Counted from the stretch's first letter, positions 1-13,125 are shown. The stretch: 64,000 bases of DNA from Pardosa pseudoannulata (GCA_032207245.1 JAGEOH010000251.1:1-64000), one strand, 5' to 3'. The notes: a model not told the origin generated them from the sequence alone. Made by a program: numbers and translations.

Positions 1-297
1 TTGTTTGCATAACATAGCTCAATAGATCGCAGCATCTTAAACGTAATGAGCTAGCTCACAATGAATCACTGTTATACCACTGGGCTGCCCAGTGAATTAG
101 AAGCAGCATCCGGACTGTTGGAATACGTCACTAACATTCCAATAAAATTCCTCTGCCTCAACATAAGCTCATGTTTTCCTTGCTGATTAGATAGAAATGC
201 ACAGAAATTTTTTCTTAGGAGACGTACCTTGTAGGATTCGCCAACTGAGTGCCGAAATTAAATTCTTGTTCACAGTAAAGTGTACAACTGTAAATTG

Positions 298-470
298 CTT
301 TGGTTTAGAGCGCTACAGTCTACTGTTTTGCTACACGAGGGCTAATGAAACCAGAACGTACTGTTCAAAGCCGATTCTGAACCGATACGAACATTTATGT
401 CAACAGCGAGACTCAAACCCGCGAACTCCAGTTCCGAAGAGCAGCGCTCTACCATTCGGCCATCGTTCAG
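298..470 (-). mobile_element. tRNA-derived SINE (family 1), left-arm copy
   Basis: On the minus strand the element starts with a tRNA-like head (GATGGCCGAATGGTAGAGCG, then GCGGGTTTGAGTC near box B). It continues with a body ending in the shared block around CTCATTAGCCCTCGTGT-GC and GTAG-GCTCTAAACC. The same body occurs at 24274-24422, 54988-55164 and 40215-40387. It is not a functional tRNA, since no cloverleaf 3' half follows. Confidence 0.75.
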
Positions 471-539
471 CCTTCTTTCGCTGAAGAATGCATTTTCTTA
501 CTTTTGTGAGAGTTTGGAGAAAAAATGCAGTTTCTTACT

Positions 540-1560
540 AAAGTAACTCAGAAAGATGGGATACAATCAAGGACAAGTATACATAAGGACTATAATCATA
601 ATTACTGCATTTTTTTAAACTCTTTGATTCAGTAAGCTTCAAACAGATCTAATAACTCTATAGTGATGTGGCCTTCTTTGGCTCAGTGGTTAGAATAGGA
701 GCCTTTAAGTGATTGATCTTCGGGTTCCACAGTTGCAGAAAACAAATCTTTGGTTCGTGAAATGAAAGCATCGAAAAAAAGTAAAGATTACATTCAGCAC
801 GCCTTGAGTGTATGTTTAAGTTTTATATCCCATTACATATTCAGAATTTTTCTTTTGAGCACTGATTCTGCAGGCTTCAAGTGTAATTAATAAGAGTACA
901 CTCTGTCATGACCTCTTTTGTCCGAGGGGTTAGAGCACAAGGCTCTTAGAAGTGAGTCTGCGAGTTCGGTTCCCCAAAGCTGAAAAAAAAATAATAAAAA
1001 TCTTAGAATCACGAAAAACATAAGAGTTTTGGTTTAGATGTTTCGTATCCACTGTGATACATTTACCGGTGATAATTGGGTACTTCAACGTGGTGTTTCA
1101 GTTTCATATTCCCCTTTCAAATACAGAAGTTTTTATTTGGTCGTTTTCTCATCAAACTTGAAATAGATTTAATAAAAGTTTGCTTTCACGGCTTCCTTTG
1201 GCTGAGAGAGCATGAAGCTCAAAAAAACGGAGTGCGAGTTAAGGTTCCCAGGAATCGCAGAAAATTAATAAATTTTTGGATCAAAGAAAAATAGAAATTC
1301 TGATTTAGATGCATCGAATTTGCTGTAAAAAATTTCTGGGGAAACTTGTGTACTTCAGTACAGTGTTACAGTTTCATATCTCCCCTTTTAATACAGAAGT
1401 TTTCATTTGGACGTTGGGATTAAGCAAGCATCCAAGAATAATAAGACACTACTGCCACAGCCTCCTTTGGCCTAGTGGTAAAATGCACAAGGTTGACTAA
1501 ACGTTGTGAGTCTGTGGGTTTGATATTCTGTGATAACAGAGAGTTGTCAAGGCCCATCTG
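540..1560 (+). repeat. Tandem array of about four degenerate tRNA-like monomers
   Basis: Similar units recur about every 240-280 bp. Each has a box A-like core near 670, 910, 1190 and 1456 (for example TTTGGCTCAGTGGTTAGA and TTTGGCCTAGTGGTAAAATG), a box B-like GGTTC or GTTCGGTTCC about 40 bp later, and an A-rich linker. The two clearest linkers (1076-1145 and 1348-1415) share TACTTCA, CAGTTTCATAT-CCCC and AATACAGAAGTTTT. This fits an old tandem or polymeric SINE. Divergence is high, so monomer edges are approximate. Confidence 0.6.
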
Positions 1561-2220
1561 TACAAAGTTGGTCTTGTTGATTCACCGAACTGTGTCCTTT
1601 GTGCTTCAGCCCCAATGCATAGAGATCACCTTTCTTCTTGTCCTGCCCTACAGTATGTTATTTCTTCGGGTTCCTTTTCGAATCTCCCATCTAATGGGGC
1701 AATTTCTTGTCTGTATTGCAGTCTGCAAGGCGTCGTATGCTCTAAAGAGTTCAGACTGGCGTAATATATATATATATATATATCAGTGGCATGCGGTAGG
1801 TTTTCATGCAGGGTGTGCAGAGAACATGGATTTTCCAATAAATCTTTAATTATTGAGGCATCTGAGTTCTCCATTCTGAAACGGGTTATTTATTATGAAT
1901 ATAAATTTAAAGATTTCAATAAATAAAATATTTACCTACTAGTAGTCGAGTTATAACTATAAAAACAGCTAAACTTATGAGAATTCTACTAGCACTGAAG
2001 CATAAATCATGTTTTTTGTTGTATGGTGTCATATCAGCGTTGAAAAACGTACACGGGCTTCCACAAAAAACTTATATGTTCAGCAAACGTACCACCACAT
2101 AGCGTCAACCACTGCGGTGCCTAATCCGGATGCTCATGGGTGCCGACAAACCGAACATCTATTCCACATGCAGAGGATTTCACTGCACGCTGGCACAATA
2201 GAACGAACTGTTTCTTGTTA
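1561..2220. other. Composite repeat-like segment, no supported gene
   Basis: This is a higher-GC stretch adjoining the tRNA-like array, containing a short (TA)n at about 1764-1783. Small ORFs on both strands run straight through the TA repeat (Ile-Tyr runs) and are not credible genes. The 2009-2221 part has normal-looking amino-acid composition but matches no family I recognise. The mirror copy is 38461-39124. It is probably remnants of mobile elements. Confidence 0.4.
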
Positions 2221-3611
2221 GGTCAGTGGATTAAATTATATTTATTAATTGTTTTTAACATTTGGAAATCATATATTCTGCGAAAATCATCTTGACAATT
2301 TTTAAAAACAAAACCAGGGATATGGTGTTACAGATATAACTTATATACTGTCTGTAAGACACAATGAATGGTAAAATTTGGACTGTTCTGTTAAAATTGG
2401 TTTCTCTTTTGTCTAACAAAATAACATTGTTTTTCAGCGAATTATTTCAATATAAAACATCACCAAAATTACTTTACCACACTAAAACATTTCCCTTTAT
2501 ATTGATGAAATACTTGTTTTATATTTCCCTGAAAACAAAATCTTACAATATATAAATTTAAACATTAGCCATCTGCAAAATCGTATGGCCAGTTAATCAG
2601 TTAAAAAACCAAAAGCGCTTCAGCATGTAAGTCCCCGCTCTAATACAACACTTAATAAATCGTACCTTCAGATGATTCTGAATGCCAAGTGCAGGAAAAA
2701 TAGCTGCACTTGCCTCAATGCTATAGAATACTGTGCTTCTCCAGTAGTCCATACATATATAGCATGATTTTCAATTCTGAATTCCCTAAGAGACCCTCCC
2801 TCTGTTCAGGGTAAAAATTACCTCTCCTAGAGAAGTAAAGACTCTTTTACAGTTAAAAAATATCAAAAAGGGCAATCAAAAACCGAGACCCCCTCCTTAC
2901 TGTTCTTAGGACAGCATCTACAAAATTTTGAGAAACGCTTGGTGCCATGGGTTAATCGTGGTTAGCTGTTAAACGACTTTGGTGAGACCGGCCCAAAATG
3001 AAGTAACTGCTGATTTTAATCTATATTTTAAACATCTCACAATTGGCAGACATAACAAGTTTTTATATCAACAAGCTTATTTCTATATTAACTCAGTTTC
3101 TTATATCCTAACTTTATATATATATTACCGGGATATTTATCAAATATTGTTTGAAATTCTCTTCCAATTTCCTTATTTGAATAGCTTCTTGAGTTAAAGG
3201 TTTGTGTGCCCCAAATTGTTTACATTTAATTTATTACATAATAATTACAAAATTAATAATTGTCCAGTAATTGCATTAAACCCCTACATTATATTCAATC
3301 CCTCTATAATGCAAATTTCACTGTTCCTAAATGGTAGTTTGTATGCTTCAAAATGTTGTTAGTGTTGTTTGCACTACTGAATCTTTAAATTTAAAATAAA
3401 GATAGACAAAACTTACTTAAAAGTTTTTTTTTCTTTTTTTTTGGGGGGGGGGGGCAGTGTATATTGAGATTTAGAAGTTAAGGAGAAAATACATAATACT
3501 GTATATGAAGAAAAGAAAAGCAAAATTATTATCTTTAAAGTATAATGAATTTAACAAGGCATAAATAACACTAAGAAAAAGAACATACATACATAGTTCA
3601 GGGACTTATCT

Positions 3612-3617
3612 TTTATT
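3612..3617 (-). terminator. Candidate distal poly(A) signal, left gene copy
   Basis: TTTATT on the plus strand gives AATAAA on the minus strand, about 4.9 kb past the stop codon at 8563. The mirror is 37065-37070. Use is unproven; the hexamer is common in AT-rich DNA. Confidence 0.25.
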
Positions 3618-5200
3618 GTCATAACCATGTTATAAATCAACACAATCAGTTAAAGCTGCAAATATAAAAGAAATTTAAAATCTGATAATTTAACACAAAA
3701 TTTAACTGTGCATTTTTGTAAGCAACAACTATTTAAAATTTTGACTACATTTCAATAACATAATGTATATTTGATTATCAAGCAAATTTTGTGTTACTTA
3801 TTATTAAAAAGAGTACAGTTAACAAATTTATGAATTCTTAAAGCTTTCTTTTTAAATATCTAATAGCAAAAACAAATATAAAAATTTCTCAAATAAATTA
3901 AGATAATTTATACTACAAAAATTTACACAATATCACATATATAATAAGCTATAGCCTTAAAAGTAACATATACAGTTTTCTTTTAAATCTACATATCCAC
4001 TAAAACTTTTCTATAAAACATTCATCAATAACTTTTGGAAAACAATGTATATCATATTGCTCTGAGATTTAGGTATAACTGACAGATAAACAACTTAAAA
4101 AATGATAAGAAATAATACTACTTCATGTAACTGTTTACATAACAAGTAACTAGTAACATTTCTTTAAATTTGTACATAGCACACACACACACACAAAAAA
4201 AAAAAAGCACATTTAATCCTGATATGCCCTTGCATTTAAATATGAAGTAAAAATAACAGTATAATAATCACTTCAATCTAAATACATTTAATGTTTTATG
4301 AGTATATTATGAATGGAATATTAAAGCTGAACAAAACAATTTTACCAACAAATCCTGCATTTTGAAAATTTACATATTAGCTCATATTTTTAAGTTGCTT
4401 TAAGCCTTTGGATCCCACAATAACCTTCGATAAAACAGACTTTTGAATGACAGAATAGCCAAAATCCTCCAAGAAAAATTTCCTCCCACCCCTAGAGGCA
4501 TGATTGCTGATTCCACAGCATATGCTGATAACAGTGCACAGAGGAATTTATGGTAAATACCTGAGAAGAAGGGGGATCATTTCCCTCAGGTATTTACAGC
4601 ATGACAAGAAACTGCTCAACGCTGTCTAACATGAAACATTTAATTGCTACTCTTTTCAATTTTGGATAAAATACGTATTTTTTGCTCATCTTATAAAATG
4701 GCAATTTATTATCAGTATTCCAGTCAAGCATTTAAAATTGTATGTTGGTTTCACTTCTAATTTAATACCCCAGAGCACTGATAAAGAGGTATAACCAACA
4801 AAGAGATGCTGTCATAAAAGAATACAGGAGGTTATTTTCTCTTGAGAGTTGGAGTGCAACTTGTTTTCCTAAACCGGCACAATAAAATGGGGAGAAAGAA
4901 AACATGCAAACTTTTGGCTATTGGGTGGGAACCAGAGAACTTTTGAAATTTCAGTCTCTGGATCTTAAAGTGTTAAATTTATTACTATTTTTATTTAAAT
5001 TAAACATAAGTATGTATGTTCTCAATGATATAACTTAGCACAAAAGAATTTTGTAAAACATGAAACTTATTGCAAAACAATTTAATGTATTGTAAAAATA
5101 TAGCTATAATTTTGCAATCACAACAGTAAAGATTATGAAAATCATAGGAAAACATTTTAAACTAATTTATGAATAATTGACTACTTCAGCAGTAGAAATG

Positions 5201-5201
<1 letters not shown>

Positions 5202-5240
<39 letters not shown>
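5202..5240. repeat. (TA)n microsatellite
   Basis: A pure TA dinucleotide run. The mirror tract at about 35444-35482 has a different length and an interruption, one of the clearest differences between the two arms. Confidence 0.95.
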
Positions 5241-5244
<4 letters not shown>

Positions 5245-7095
5245 GTGCTATAACATAGCAGCAACAACATTAATCAGTGTAGTTTTAAAGAATAATTATT
5301 TATCAAAACCAACAACTATGTATTTAACTGTGACCAATTACCGAATCATTTTAAAACCTACTCAAAAATTTGTTGCTGTGCAAAGATACACTGTTAAAAA
5401 TTATTATCCCCTTATTCAATATTTTACTTATAACAAATTATTTCAGAAATTTTTAGCTGCACCATCAATTTAAAGTTTCTAAAGCTGCCTGTTAAAGATG
5501 CATGTTTAATAAATACATACATTGAACAATATAAACATAAGTGTCATGTTAAAAAATATTAACAACATTTGAATATATTTAATAGAATGTATAATTTTTA
5601 ATTCAAATTAGTTAAAATTCTTGATGCTGTTTAAATGCATTTAACAATTTGAAAGGCATACTTACAATACAGTATTTACCTCACTTCAAAATCCAAAGAC
5701 AAAATGTAACTGTCCCTAAAATAACATGTTGAATTCTGCTACATTATTAAAATGAAATTTATATTTTGTGAAATATGTTGAGAGCACAGTGAAAAAATTA
5801 GATACCGAAGTAAGAAATAGTATCAAAATAGTAATCACGAAATAAGCTTTATATTCTAACATCTTTATGCTGTGTGGCATGAATGTAAATTAAATTACTA
5901 TAACAATTTCTTATAAAAAAGTAATTTTTAAAAACTCAATCACTATATCAATGTCATACAAGGCAAATAGTTTCAAATATGAATAAGGAAAATGCAATGT
6001 TGATTGGCATGTGTTTCTAAATAATTTTTGCAGATTCGATTTTTGTTTATAACACATACCTGAAACATATAACTACAATGAAACCTAAATGTTCAACTAC
6101 AAAAGAAAACGAAATATAGAATATTTTCAGAGCAATATAATGATCAAATACACATAATATTCTTTATATAGCACTTAATTTAGAACATAATCTCTAACAT
6201 TCTAATTTACACTTTTTGAAAGGGAAATATTTTAAAGAGTTACGGAAATTACACACAGAGATTATGTTCATTTACACTAAAAACAATTTTTAAAATTAGA
6301 ATAGCTTTCTACAGTTGAAAAGTATAAAGACATTTTTAATATTCAATTATATATATATATATATATATATGATATTTACTAAAACTCAAATTTAAAATGA
6401 CAGAACCTGATTTCCTATAGAAATTAAGTTAATATATGCTAACTTAATTTGATCTTATATCTAAAATTATATAACATGATTTGAAAAGCACTTAAATACA
6501 TACTCTATTGCATTAAAATGGGAAGACATGAAGTATGAATAAAAGAGACCTCAATTAGCTGCATGTCTGCAGAAAGTGAAAAATTACGCTCACTATCTTC
6601 CAAAAGTTTAACTACAGTTCTTTAGCAAAAGTAAAGACATAAATATCTTTATTTTCAAGCTAGAAAAGATGATAAAGAGAAAAAAATTGTTCCTTCTCTG
6701 ACTGTTAAGGCTATTTCAAATGCTTAGTCATCACTAATGTCACTTTTGTAAAAATATTCAGTGGTATGTAAAACTAGAAGCTAAAAGAGCTTCTTTGAAA
6801 ACTGGCAGCTGGTTTCTGTAACTGTCATTTATAAAGGCAACACAGACTTAAATTGATATCTGGAAAGGACACAACATGAACAAAATAACATAGTACTTTC
6901 TCTTTCAGATTCATCTACAAAGGTATTTCTGGAAATAAAAAGCAATCCTCCAAATCATATATTAAAGACTTCAACATTTTTTAAAATCCAAAGCAAAATG
7001 TTTAAAGGTTAAGAAATACATAAGTCATGCTTATATCTAGAATTAATGACATAACATTAAAATTTTTTTTCTCTATTCATTGTGAGATGATTTCC

Positions 7096-7126
<31 letters not shown>

Positions 7127-8348
7127 CATCTCTAGGTATGTAGAAAATAAGTACATTTGTAAACTAGTATGATGCTGTTAATCTGAATGAAACACGATTA
7201 AGATGCTAGTTAGGATTATGTGGAATTTCATTTATCAATTCTCATTTCTTTAATTTTCGTTAATTCCATAAGGGAAGGAAGTTCAAATAAGATAGGGTTA
7301 TGTAAAAGTTATATTCAAAGAGGGATGAATAGCTTAATCTTACATTAGAAAACACCTTGCAGTGTTGCCTAATTTATATTATTTTGTTCTGTATTTTACT
7401 TGATAGTACTGCCACAAGTATAAGGAGTCATGAATCATACATTCTTGCTAAGGCTTTACACTAATAAAATAGTGGGATTTTCGAAAAATTTGTTTTTAAT
7501 ATCACATTTCACAATTGGATAAATAGCTTAATAAAAATCTTTTTAAGTTTTTAATTAATATTACTCTCTATAATATTAATACAATAATGCTCTAAACAGA
7601 GTAAATTTAGAAGTTTGCCTAAGAACTTTGGACTAATAAACAAGCAAAATATCTATTGAAAACAGAGCTAAATATAACTGTGGGGCAATTCTTCAAAAAT
7701 TGATAAAAACATACATTACACATGAAAAAATAAATTTTAAATTAAAATCTAAAAATAAATTCAGTTAAATGATGATCAATTATATTAAGTACATTTAAAA
7801 ATACTAAAAATTTATAACCGATATAAATTCATAAGACCATGTTTAAACATATTTGTTCTTAACTCTATTAAGAAAATCTTTAATTACAAAACGGCAGATT
7901 TTATATTTGCTACATAAATGAAAATAATTCAAATCATTAACCTTTTATCATATATATAACCCTCACTTTCAAGATATACAAAAAATCAAAACTTAAATAA
8001 AAAGAAGCTTAAAATGAATTTATTTTTGTGTTTAAATTGTGCTATTAAAGACTTCTTTTTAAGAATAAAATTACAATCATTTTTATAAATAGAGGTTAGC
8101 CTCCAAAAGATTTTTTTGTTTTTTGAGAGGATGGAGAAACACAAATGTTAATAGTGTCAATAATTCCAGTGACAATATTTATGAAAACAAAAAACTACAA
8201 ATTTAATGTGCAGATTCAATTAAAATAAACTTTATATTAAATTATTTCAACTCCCAAATTTAAATTCTAAATACCTTTATAGAAGATTCTGACAATTTGT
8301 TGATTAATATTAACAGGTTTACCACATCTAGTTCTATATATTACACAA

Positions 8349-8354
8349 TTTATT
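8349..8354 (-). terminator. Candidate proximal poly(A) signal, left gene copy
   Basis: AATAAA on the minus strand, about 210 bases past the stop codon. The mirror is 32333-32338. This is the first canonical hexamer after the stop and a plausible proximal polyadenylation site. Confidence 0.3.
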
Positions 8355-8562
8355 TGGGGTAAAATATAGGACTGTAATCAAGTTACAGCTACTTTGCAAA
8401 TTTAAATACTAAAACTGAAATTGTACAGCAATATATTACAATAAACTTTAAATATAAAAGCTTGAAAAAATATGTACATGAGATATTTAAACTTCTTAAA
8501 AAAATGTACATATATATAATCTCAAAAGTAGCTTTCTAAAATAGTAACAAAACCATAGTCAG

Positions 8563-9849
8563 TTATAAATCATGAGAGTCAACATTGCGGAAATCCTTCT
8601 TAGCTTCAGAGCTGTCCATTTGACTTTCATGACTCAGTTTAACCCCCATATCCGCAGAATAGGCACGGGGACGGCTGGTAATAACTTCAGACATTGTTGA
8701 TCGTGTATCTTCACTTTTGCGGCGACTTTTTAGAATTGGCTTTGGCTGCTCATCAGATGAAAGAGGAGTCTTCTTTTTCAATATGGGCTTCAGCTCCCCA
8801 CTAGGAAAGCTTACATAGGAGCACTCATCACTAAAACTAGTCCGTTTCTTTAAAATCGGACGGGGTCGTACAGCTCCACTTGGAGAGTCTTCATCTGTGC
8901 TCAGTTTTAAGATAGGACGGATGTCAGGGCCACTGTTACAACTCTCATCCTCACTGGTAGATTTCTTCAAAATAGAGTGCAAGTCATTTGGCTGCCATAT
9001 GTCTTTCTCTTCGGAACTTTCTCTGTGCTTCAGAATGGAAGGAGGGGTTTTAGAAGAAAACTTGTCTTCTGGAGGGGGTTTTAAAATGCTATGCAATTCT
9101 TTCCTCTCCTCTGAACTTTTCTTGCGTAAAATAGAGTTTGGGCGCCTCTCACCATCTGAACCCACCACTTCCAAGCTTTCATCAGCAGACAAATACACAT
9201 CTGCATTTTTAGAATCATCAGCAATTGTAAGACCTTCAAGCTGGATTGCACTTGTTTCAACCCCATCATTACCTGTATTAATAGAATCATCACAGTCAAA
9301 TTTAAGATCAGAATTTTTAGAATCATTTGAAACAATTTGTTCAGAACCTATTTTGCTATTGATAATTTCTTTTTGGTTAGTGGATTGGGAATTTTCACAA
9401 TCATGTGCTAAGTCCTTTAAATCACTTTCTTTGTGATGCATATTATGTTCATCTTTAGTGGTTTTGCTATTAGTATCAACTTGACTAGTATTATCACAAG
9501 TATTCTTTAAAGCTGATGTATTTTCTTCTTTACCTAAATGCTTTGGTGACAGTTTCAAGAAGTTACTCTTTGCTATAACTCCCCCAGAATTGCTAGAATT
9601 GAATGCTACACGAGAACATTCTCTGTCACCATATTCTTGAGCAGACAGGTATGTTTTATTCCGGCTAGGAACTTCTGAAAAGTCTGTTAAGGTCTCAAGC
9701 TCACCAGCTGAGTGAGACAGTTTTTGTGAGAAACGGGCAGTTGATGATTGCTTCCATCTATTGAGTCTTGGACTTGAGTGGCTTGTTGGAGATGACCTTG
9801 GTAAAATATTAGACTTGACTTTAGATGGGGAACTGTTCCTGAGAGTTAC
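8563..9849 (-). CDS. Last exon of SILK-motif protein, left-arm copy
   Basis: This is the mirror of 30838-32124, the same length (1287 bp) and open throughout. It begins after a TTTTAG acceptor (AG at 9850-9851) and ends at a TAA stop. It encodes the same 428-residue C-terminal part, including RVAF (9601-9612) and the eight-motif [S/P]IL[K/R] block (8728-9135). The two arms read identically over the last 331 residues. There is no ATG-led start of its own; the exon enters in phase 0 from 12953-13125. The upstream exons are missing on this side because the arm ends at the gap, so this copy is incomplete as assembled. See the right-arm gene for function. Confidence 0.8.
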   Translation of the reverse strand, partial: VTLRNSSPSKVKSNILPRSSPTSHSSPRLNRWKQSSTARFSQKLSHSAGELETLTDFSEVPSRNKTYLSAQEYGDRECSRVAFNSSNSGGVIAKSNFLKLSPKHLGKEENTSALKNTCDNTSQVDTNSKTTKDEHNMHHKESDLKDLAHDCENSQSTNQKEIINSKIGSEQIVSNDSKNSDLKFDCDDSINTGNDGVETSAIQLEGLTIADDSKNADVYLSADESLEVVGSDGERRPNSILRKKSSEERKELHSILKPPPEDKFSSKTPPSILKHRESSEEKDIWQPNDLHSILKKSTSEDESCNSGPDIRPILKLSTDEDSPSGAVRPRPILKKRTSFSDECSYVSFPSGELKPILKKKTPLSSDEQPKPILKSRRKSEDTRSTMSEVITSRPRAYSADMGVKLSHESQMDSSEAKKDFRNVDSHDL

Positions 9850-12800
9850 CTAAAATACAAAGAAATATATATAAAGTTATTCATATAATTTCTTACACAA
9901 CATTTTAATACTTCTCACACATGATAAAGAGATCAGTGCAACATACTTTAGAGATAATTCTATGATATACATATTTTCTTTCATAACTGAACTCTCTAAA
10001 TAAATTAAAAGACATTTAAAAGACAAATAAATTACTAAATTACTCTAAATAAATTAAAAGACATTTTTAAAGCTTAAAGTTATTCCCAACTAATCATTCC
10101 AGCCACAACTTTCTTAGCAATTTTTTCCATTAAATTTCCTTTCATGCAATGATAAATATTTAAAAATATCTTTAGCTGAAAATTGGTATTTTATTCAATA
10201 CAGTTAAAATGTCTTAAAATATTTCTTTTAAAACTTTTTATTCTAATTAAGTACAATTATTATACATGGATTCCAGCAAAAGTTTTATACTGAAGACATA
10301 AAATGAAATGATTTTATTGGTACATAACCTATTATTATTATTTAAATTCATACAGCATCAAATATACAAAAATTAAATTACGTTCATATATTAGGCAAAA
10401 CCATAATAAATATCATACACCTGAATAATTTGAATAAATTTAATTGTGAGATTTAGTGCACTAAAAAGTTAATATTTCATACATTCATAAGGAAATATTT
10501 ATCTACTTGTAAAACAAATATAATGAACCAGAAAATAACTTCAAGAAATTTTAATATGCCATTTAAATGAAGTATCTAAACACCTATGACTTCAGAGTTA
10601 GTATTACTTTTACAAACATAGATGCATTACAGTCCACAATAAGTTGTATATCAAGGAAAACCAGGAGGTAATGTCCATATATGTCCACAACAGCACAAGT
10701 TAAAAAAAAAAAAAAAAAAAAAAACTCACTAGGACTAATATTTTTTTTTTAAAGTTTTTCAGTTAAACTCAAATATTTACACATACACATATAGGTATAC
10801 ATGTAATTTAATAAAAACATATCTCAATAAATAACTAAATTATTTTCAAAATTTTAATTCACATTGAAATTTAAAAAATAATAAAATATAATATAAAAAT
10901 AAAAGTAAATAAATAATAAAAAAAAAAGCTTTGATACAAAGAGCACAATTACTTCCTTTTCCTATGAATAAAAATTCTTAACTTGTTATTAAAACTATTC
11001 CATGAGTAGTAATTTTAATAAATATTTGCTGATAGGGTATTTTTCTGGTAAATTATATTTTTGTTTCAAAATTACTTTTTTTCCCCAAAAAGCTTAATAT
11101 ATTAAACATTTTACCTTAAATTTCTGTGTTTTATTTTTAAGATTCAAGTGATTAAAGTTTATTTACTATAGTACAATATTAGCATAATCTCTTATGAAAT
11201 GTCCACTAATAATAAGATTTGACACCAAAATTAATGCAAAAGAACAATAAAGAAAGAAAAAAAACATCAATTTTATTTCATATTCTTTTAGAACATACTC
11301 TTGGGTTTATTGTAAGGAAAAAAGTCTGACTGTAAAATAAAAAGTTGATCTCAAAAATTATACAGATTTTTTTTTTTTTTTTAATGTACATACTTTACAT
11401 AATTTTTTTTTTTTAAATTGAGATAAAAATATTTGCTTTTGACTGAAATATGAATTGGCAGGTGAGTTAACTGATGTCAAATGACCCAGATGGCACAACC
11501 AGGCTGGTTTATTGGGACAAACTAAATCCTCAGAAAATTTTATAGACTAATAAGTTAAGAGGAATACAAAAACAAATATTAGCAGCAAATTACATTTCAG
11601 ATGAGAAGGGAAGGGAGGAAGCTTTAATCACTTCTATAAAAATGGTTTTAAAATATTATTTAAACATATAAAAGTATGCAGAGCACATTTAAAAGATTTA
11701 AATTTTACTCTATAAACTAAACAAAAGCAGATTTCCTTAAATTACCAGAATAACTTTTTTAAAGGAATTTCAATCATTCAATTTCTTTTCTTAACTACAG
11801 CCTGTATCAGTTATATGGTCAGCTCAGCGGTCTAGAAAAATCAGACCATATATGCAGAACAATATAACCCTATTGGATGATGACAGGATTATATTCACCT
11901 AATAAACAAATAATTATACTTTTAAGAACATTCTAAAAATTAATTTGAGAAGTAAACATATGCAATATCTTTTTTTGGGGGAAATTTATTAGCTTACCTT
12001 ACTAATCAAAGTACAGGACACATACATACGTACATTCACGTTCAATGTATTTAAAAATAATCAGGTATATAAGTTTGCTTCCTTTTGTTGGTTGTTAACA
12101 CAACTTTTTCTAACTCCCTATTAGCTTTTAATTACTCATTTGCTGCTTCGGAATTAGTAAAATAACACCTGAGGTCATGTATGAGAGAGATAACTTCAAC
12201 CAATAAACAGAGAGATGTCCACTTGTTATCAGGGGAGATGAGAGCATGGACAGGTAGAAAACTCTAACGATGAGTCTACACAAGCAAGAAAGGGGGAAAG
12301 GAAGGAAAATAAAGGCTTGAATTTAAGTTCTCTAAGATTTCGCACTGACTTCTTTAAAAAAAAAAAAAAAAAACTGTATAAGTGGTGCGCTTTAACACAT
12401 GGTCCCTACTAAGTTAGACAAGACTTTAGAAAACTGACCATATAGCCGGTACTGACTGTATTATGACAAAAATGCTGTCCCGACAATTGCCTGCACTTTC
12501 AACAACGCTCAATGAAAACAGCATCTTTTTTAGTCTTAACCTTTAATTGATGTTATGTGGTCTCACAGACCTCATGAAGTATTTCTATCTCTCAAAATCA
12601 TAAAGGACTCCAGCAATTTAAAAATTTTTTTGCAATGTGGTGTGAAAGTACCTTTCATGCCACGTTATCAAACCTGTTGGAGTTTAGTAGAGCATGTCAT
12701 GGCAGTTGAGAGTCAGAAAATGTGCTGTATTTTTTTTTTATTTACTTTCAAAGCAGACAGAAAAATAAGAAATAATTTGTAATTTTATTTTCTTCAGAAA

Positions 12801-12952
12801 TCCAGGGTAATCAGTGCAAAATACATGGAATACAAACATCTTTGAAAAAATCTTAAAGGTGATACTAGCTGAACAGACCTACTATATTAAAATTTATATT
12901 ACTCATTATATAAACATATTTACTATTTTAAAAAAATAAATGAAAAGATTAC
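9850..12952 (-). other. Intron between the last two exons, left-arm copy
   Basis: A GT-AG intron, mirror of 27722-30837. It contains a short duplicated segment (CTCTAAATAAATTAAAAGACATTT) at about 9991-10070, poly-A and poly-T tracts near 10700, 11370 and 12356, and the inverted-repeat-bounded element at 11802-12454. No coding signal was seen. Confidence 0.7.
11802..12454. mobile_element. Candidate non-autonomous DNA element with terminal inverted repeats, left copy
   Basis: A 21-base segment at 11802-11822 matches the reverse complement of 12434-12454 at 17 of 21 positions, sharing the 11-mer TATATGGTCAG. Internal sequence is less AT-rich than its surroundings. Small ORFs inside resemble no transposase. 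No clear target-site duplication is visible, so this may be only an imperfect inverted repeat. The mirror copy is 28223-28886. Confidence 0.3.
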
Positions 12953-13125
12953 CTCATTTGTTTTCAACTCTGATTTAGAGGTTATGTGATTTGAAGCACT
13001 ATGTTTCCTTTTTGTAGTACTACATGGTGATTCAGATTTCTTTGTGTGAAGTCTAGATTCGCTACCTTCATCAGATGAACTATTGTTTTTCTGCTGAGAA
13101 AGATCTGAAGGATACTGTGAGCTAC
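12953..13125 (-). CDS. Penultimate exon of SILK-motif protein, left-arm copy
   Basis: This is the mirror of 27549-27721, 173 bp in both arms. The acceptor is TTATAG and the donor GAG|GTAATC on the minus strand. It enters in phase 1 and leaves in phase 0, joining 8563-9849. It encodes a Ser/Lys/Asn-rich stretch of about 57 residues. It is the most upstream exon present in the left arm. Confidence 0.75.

Larger units (their letters stand above)
2221..8562 (-). other. Non-coding AT-rich sequence downstream of the left gene copy; possible 3' UTR
   Basis: No credible coding sequence is visible. The stretch lies downstream of the minus-strand stop at 8563 and is U-rich when read as that transcript. 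It contains a G-run at 3445-3454, a (CA)n at about 4180-4194, (TA)n tracts at 5202-5240 and 6349-6370, and poly-T at 7099-7126. Candidate poly(A) signals on the minus strand are at 8349-8354 and 3612-3617. How much of it is transcribed cannot be told from sequence. Confidence 0.4.

Noticed and set aside
197..484. 95-residue ORF ending at 484 (mirror 40201-40488)
   Set aside because: It is a translation of the family-1 SINE, including its antisense tRNA head; not a protein gene.
1475..1874. Overlapping ORFs on both strands (also 38806-39211)
   Set aside because: Both run through a TA microsatellite (Ile-Tyr runs) and across tRNA-like repeat sequence; no family similarity.
8897..9436. 179-residue plus-strand ORF (and its mirror 31251-31790 on the minus strand)
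   Set aside because: Antisense shadow of the SILK-motif exon; the opposite frame has coherent motifs, splice sites and phase, and this one does not.
8563..9558. Treating the 331-residue frame as a complete gene with its own start
   Set aside because: The apparent start is a TTG inside a larger open exon that extends to the splice acceptor at 9850; a eukaryotic start there is unlikely.
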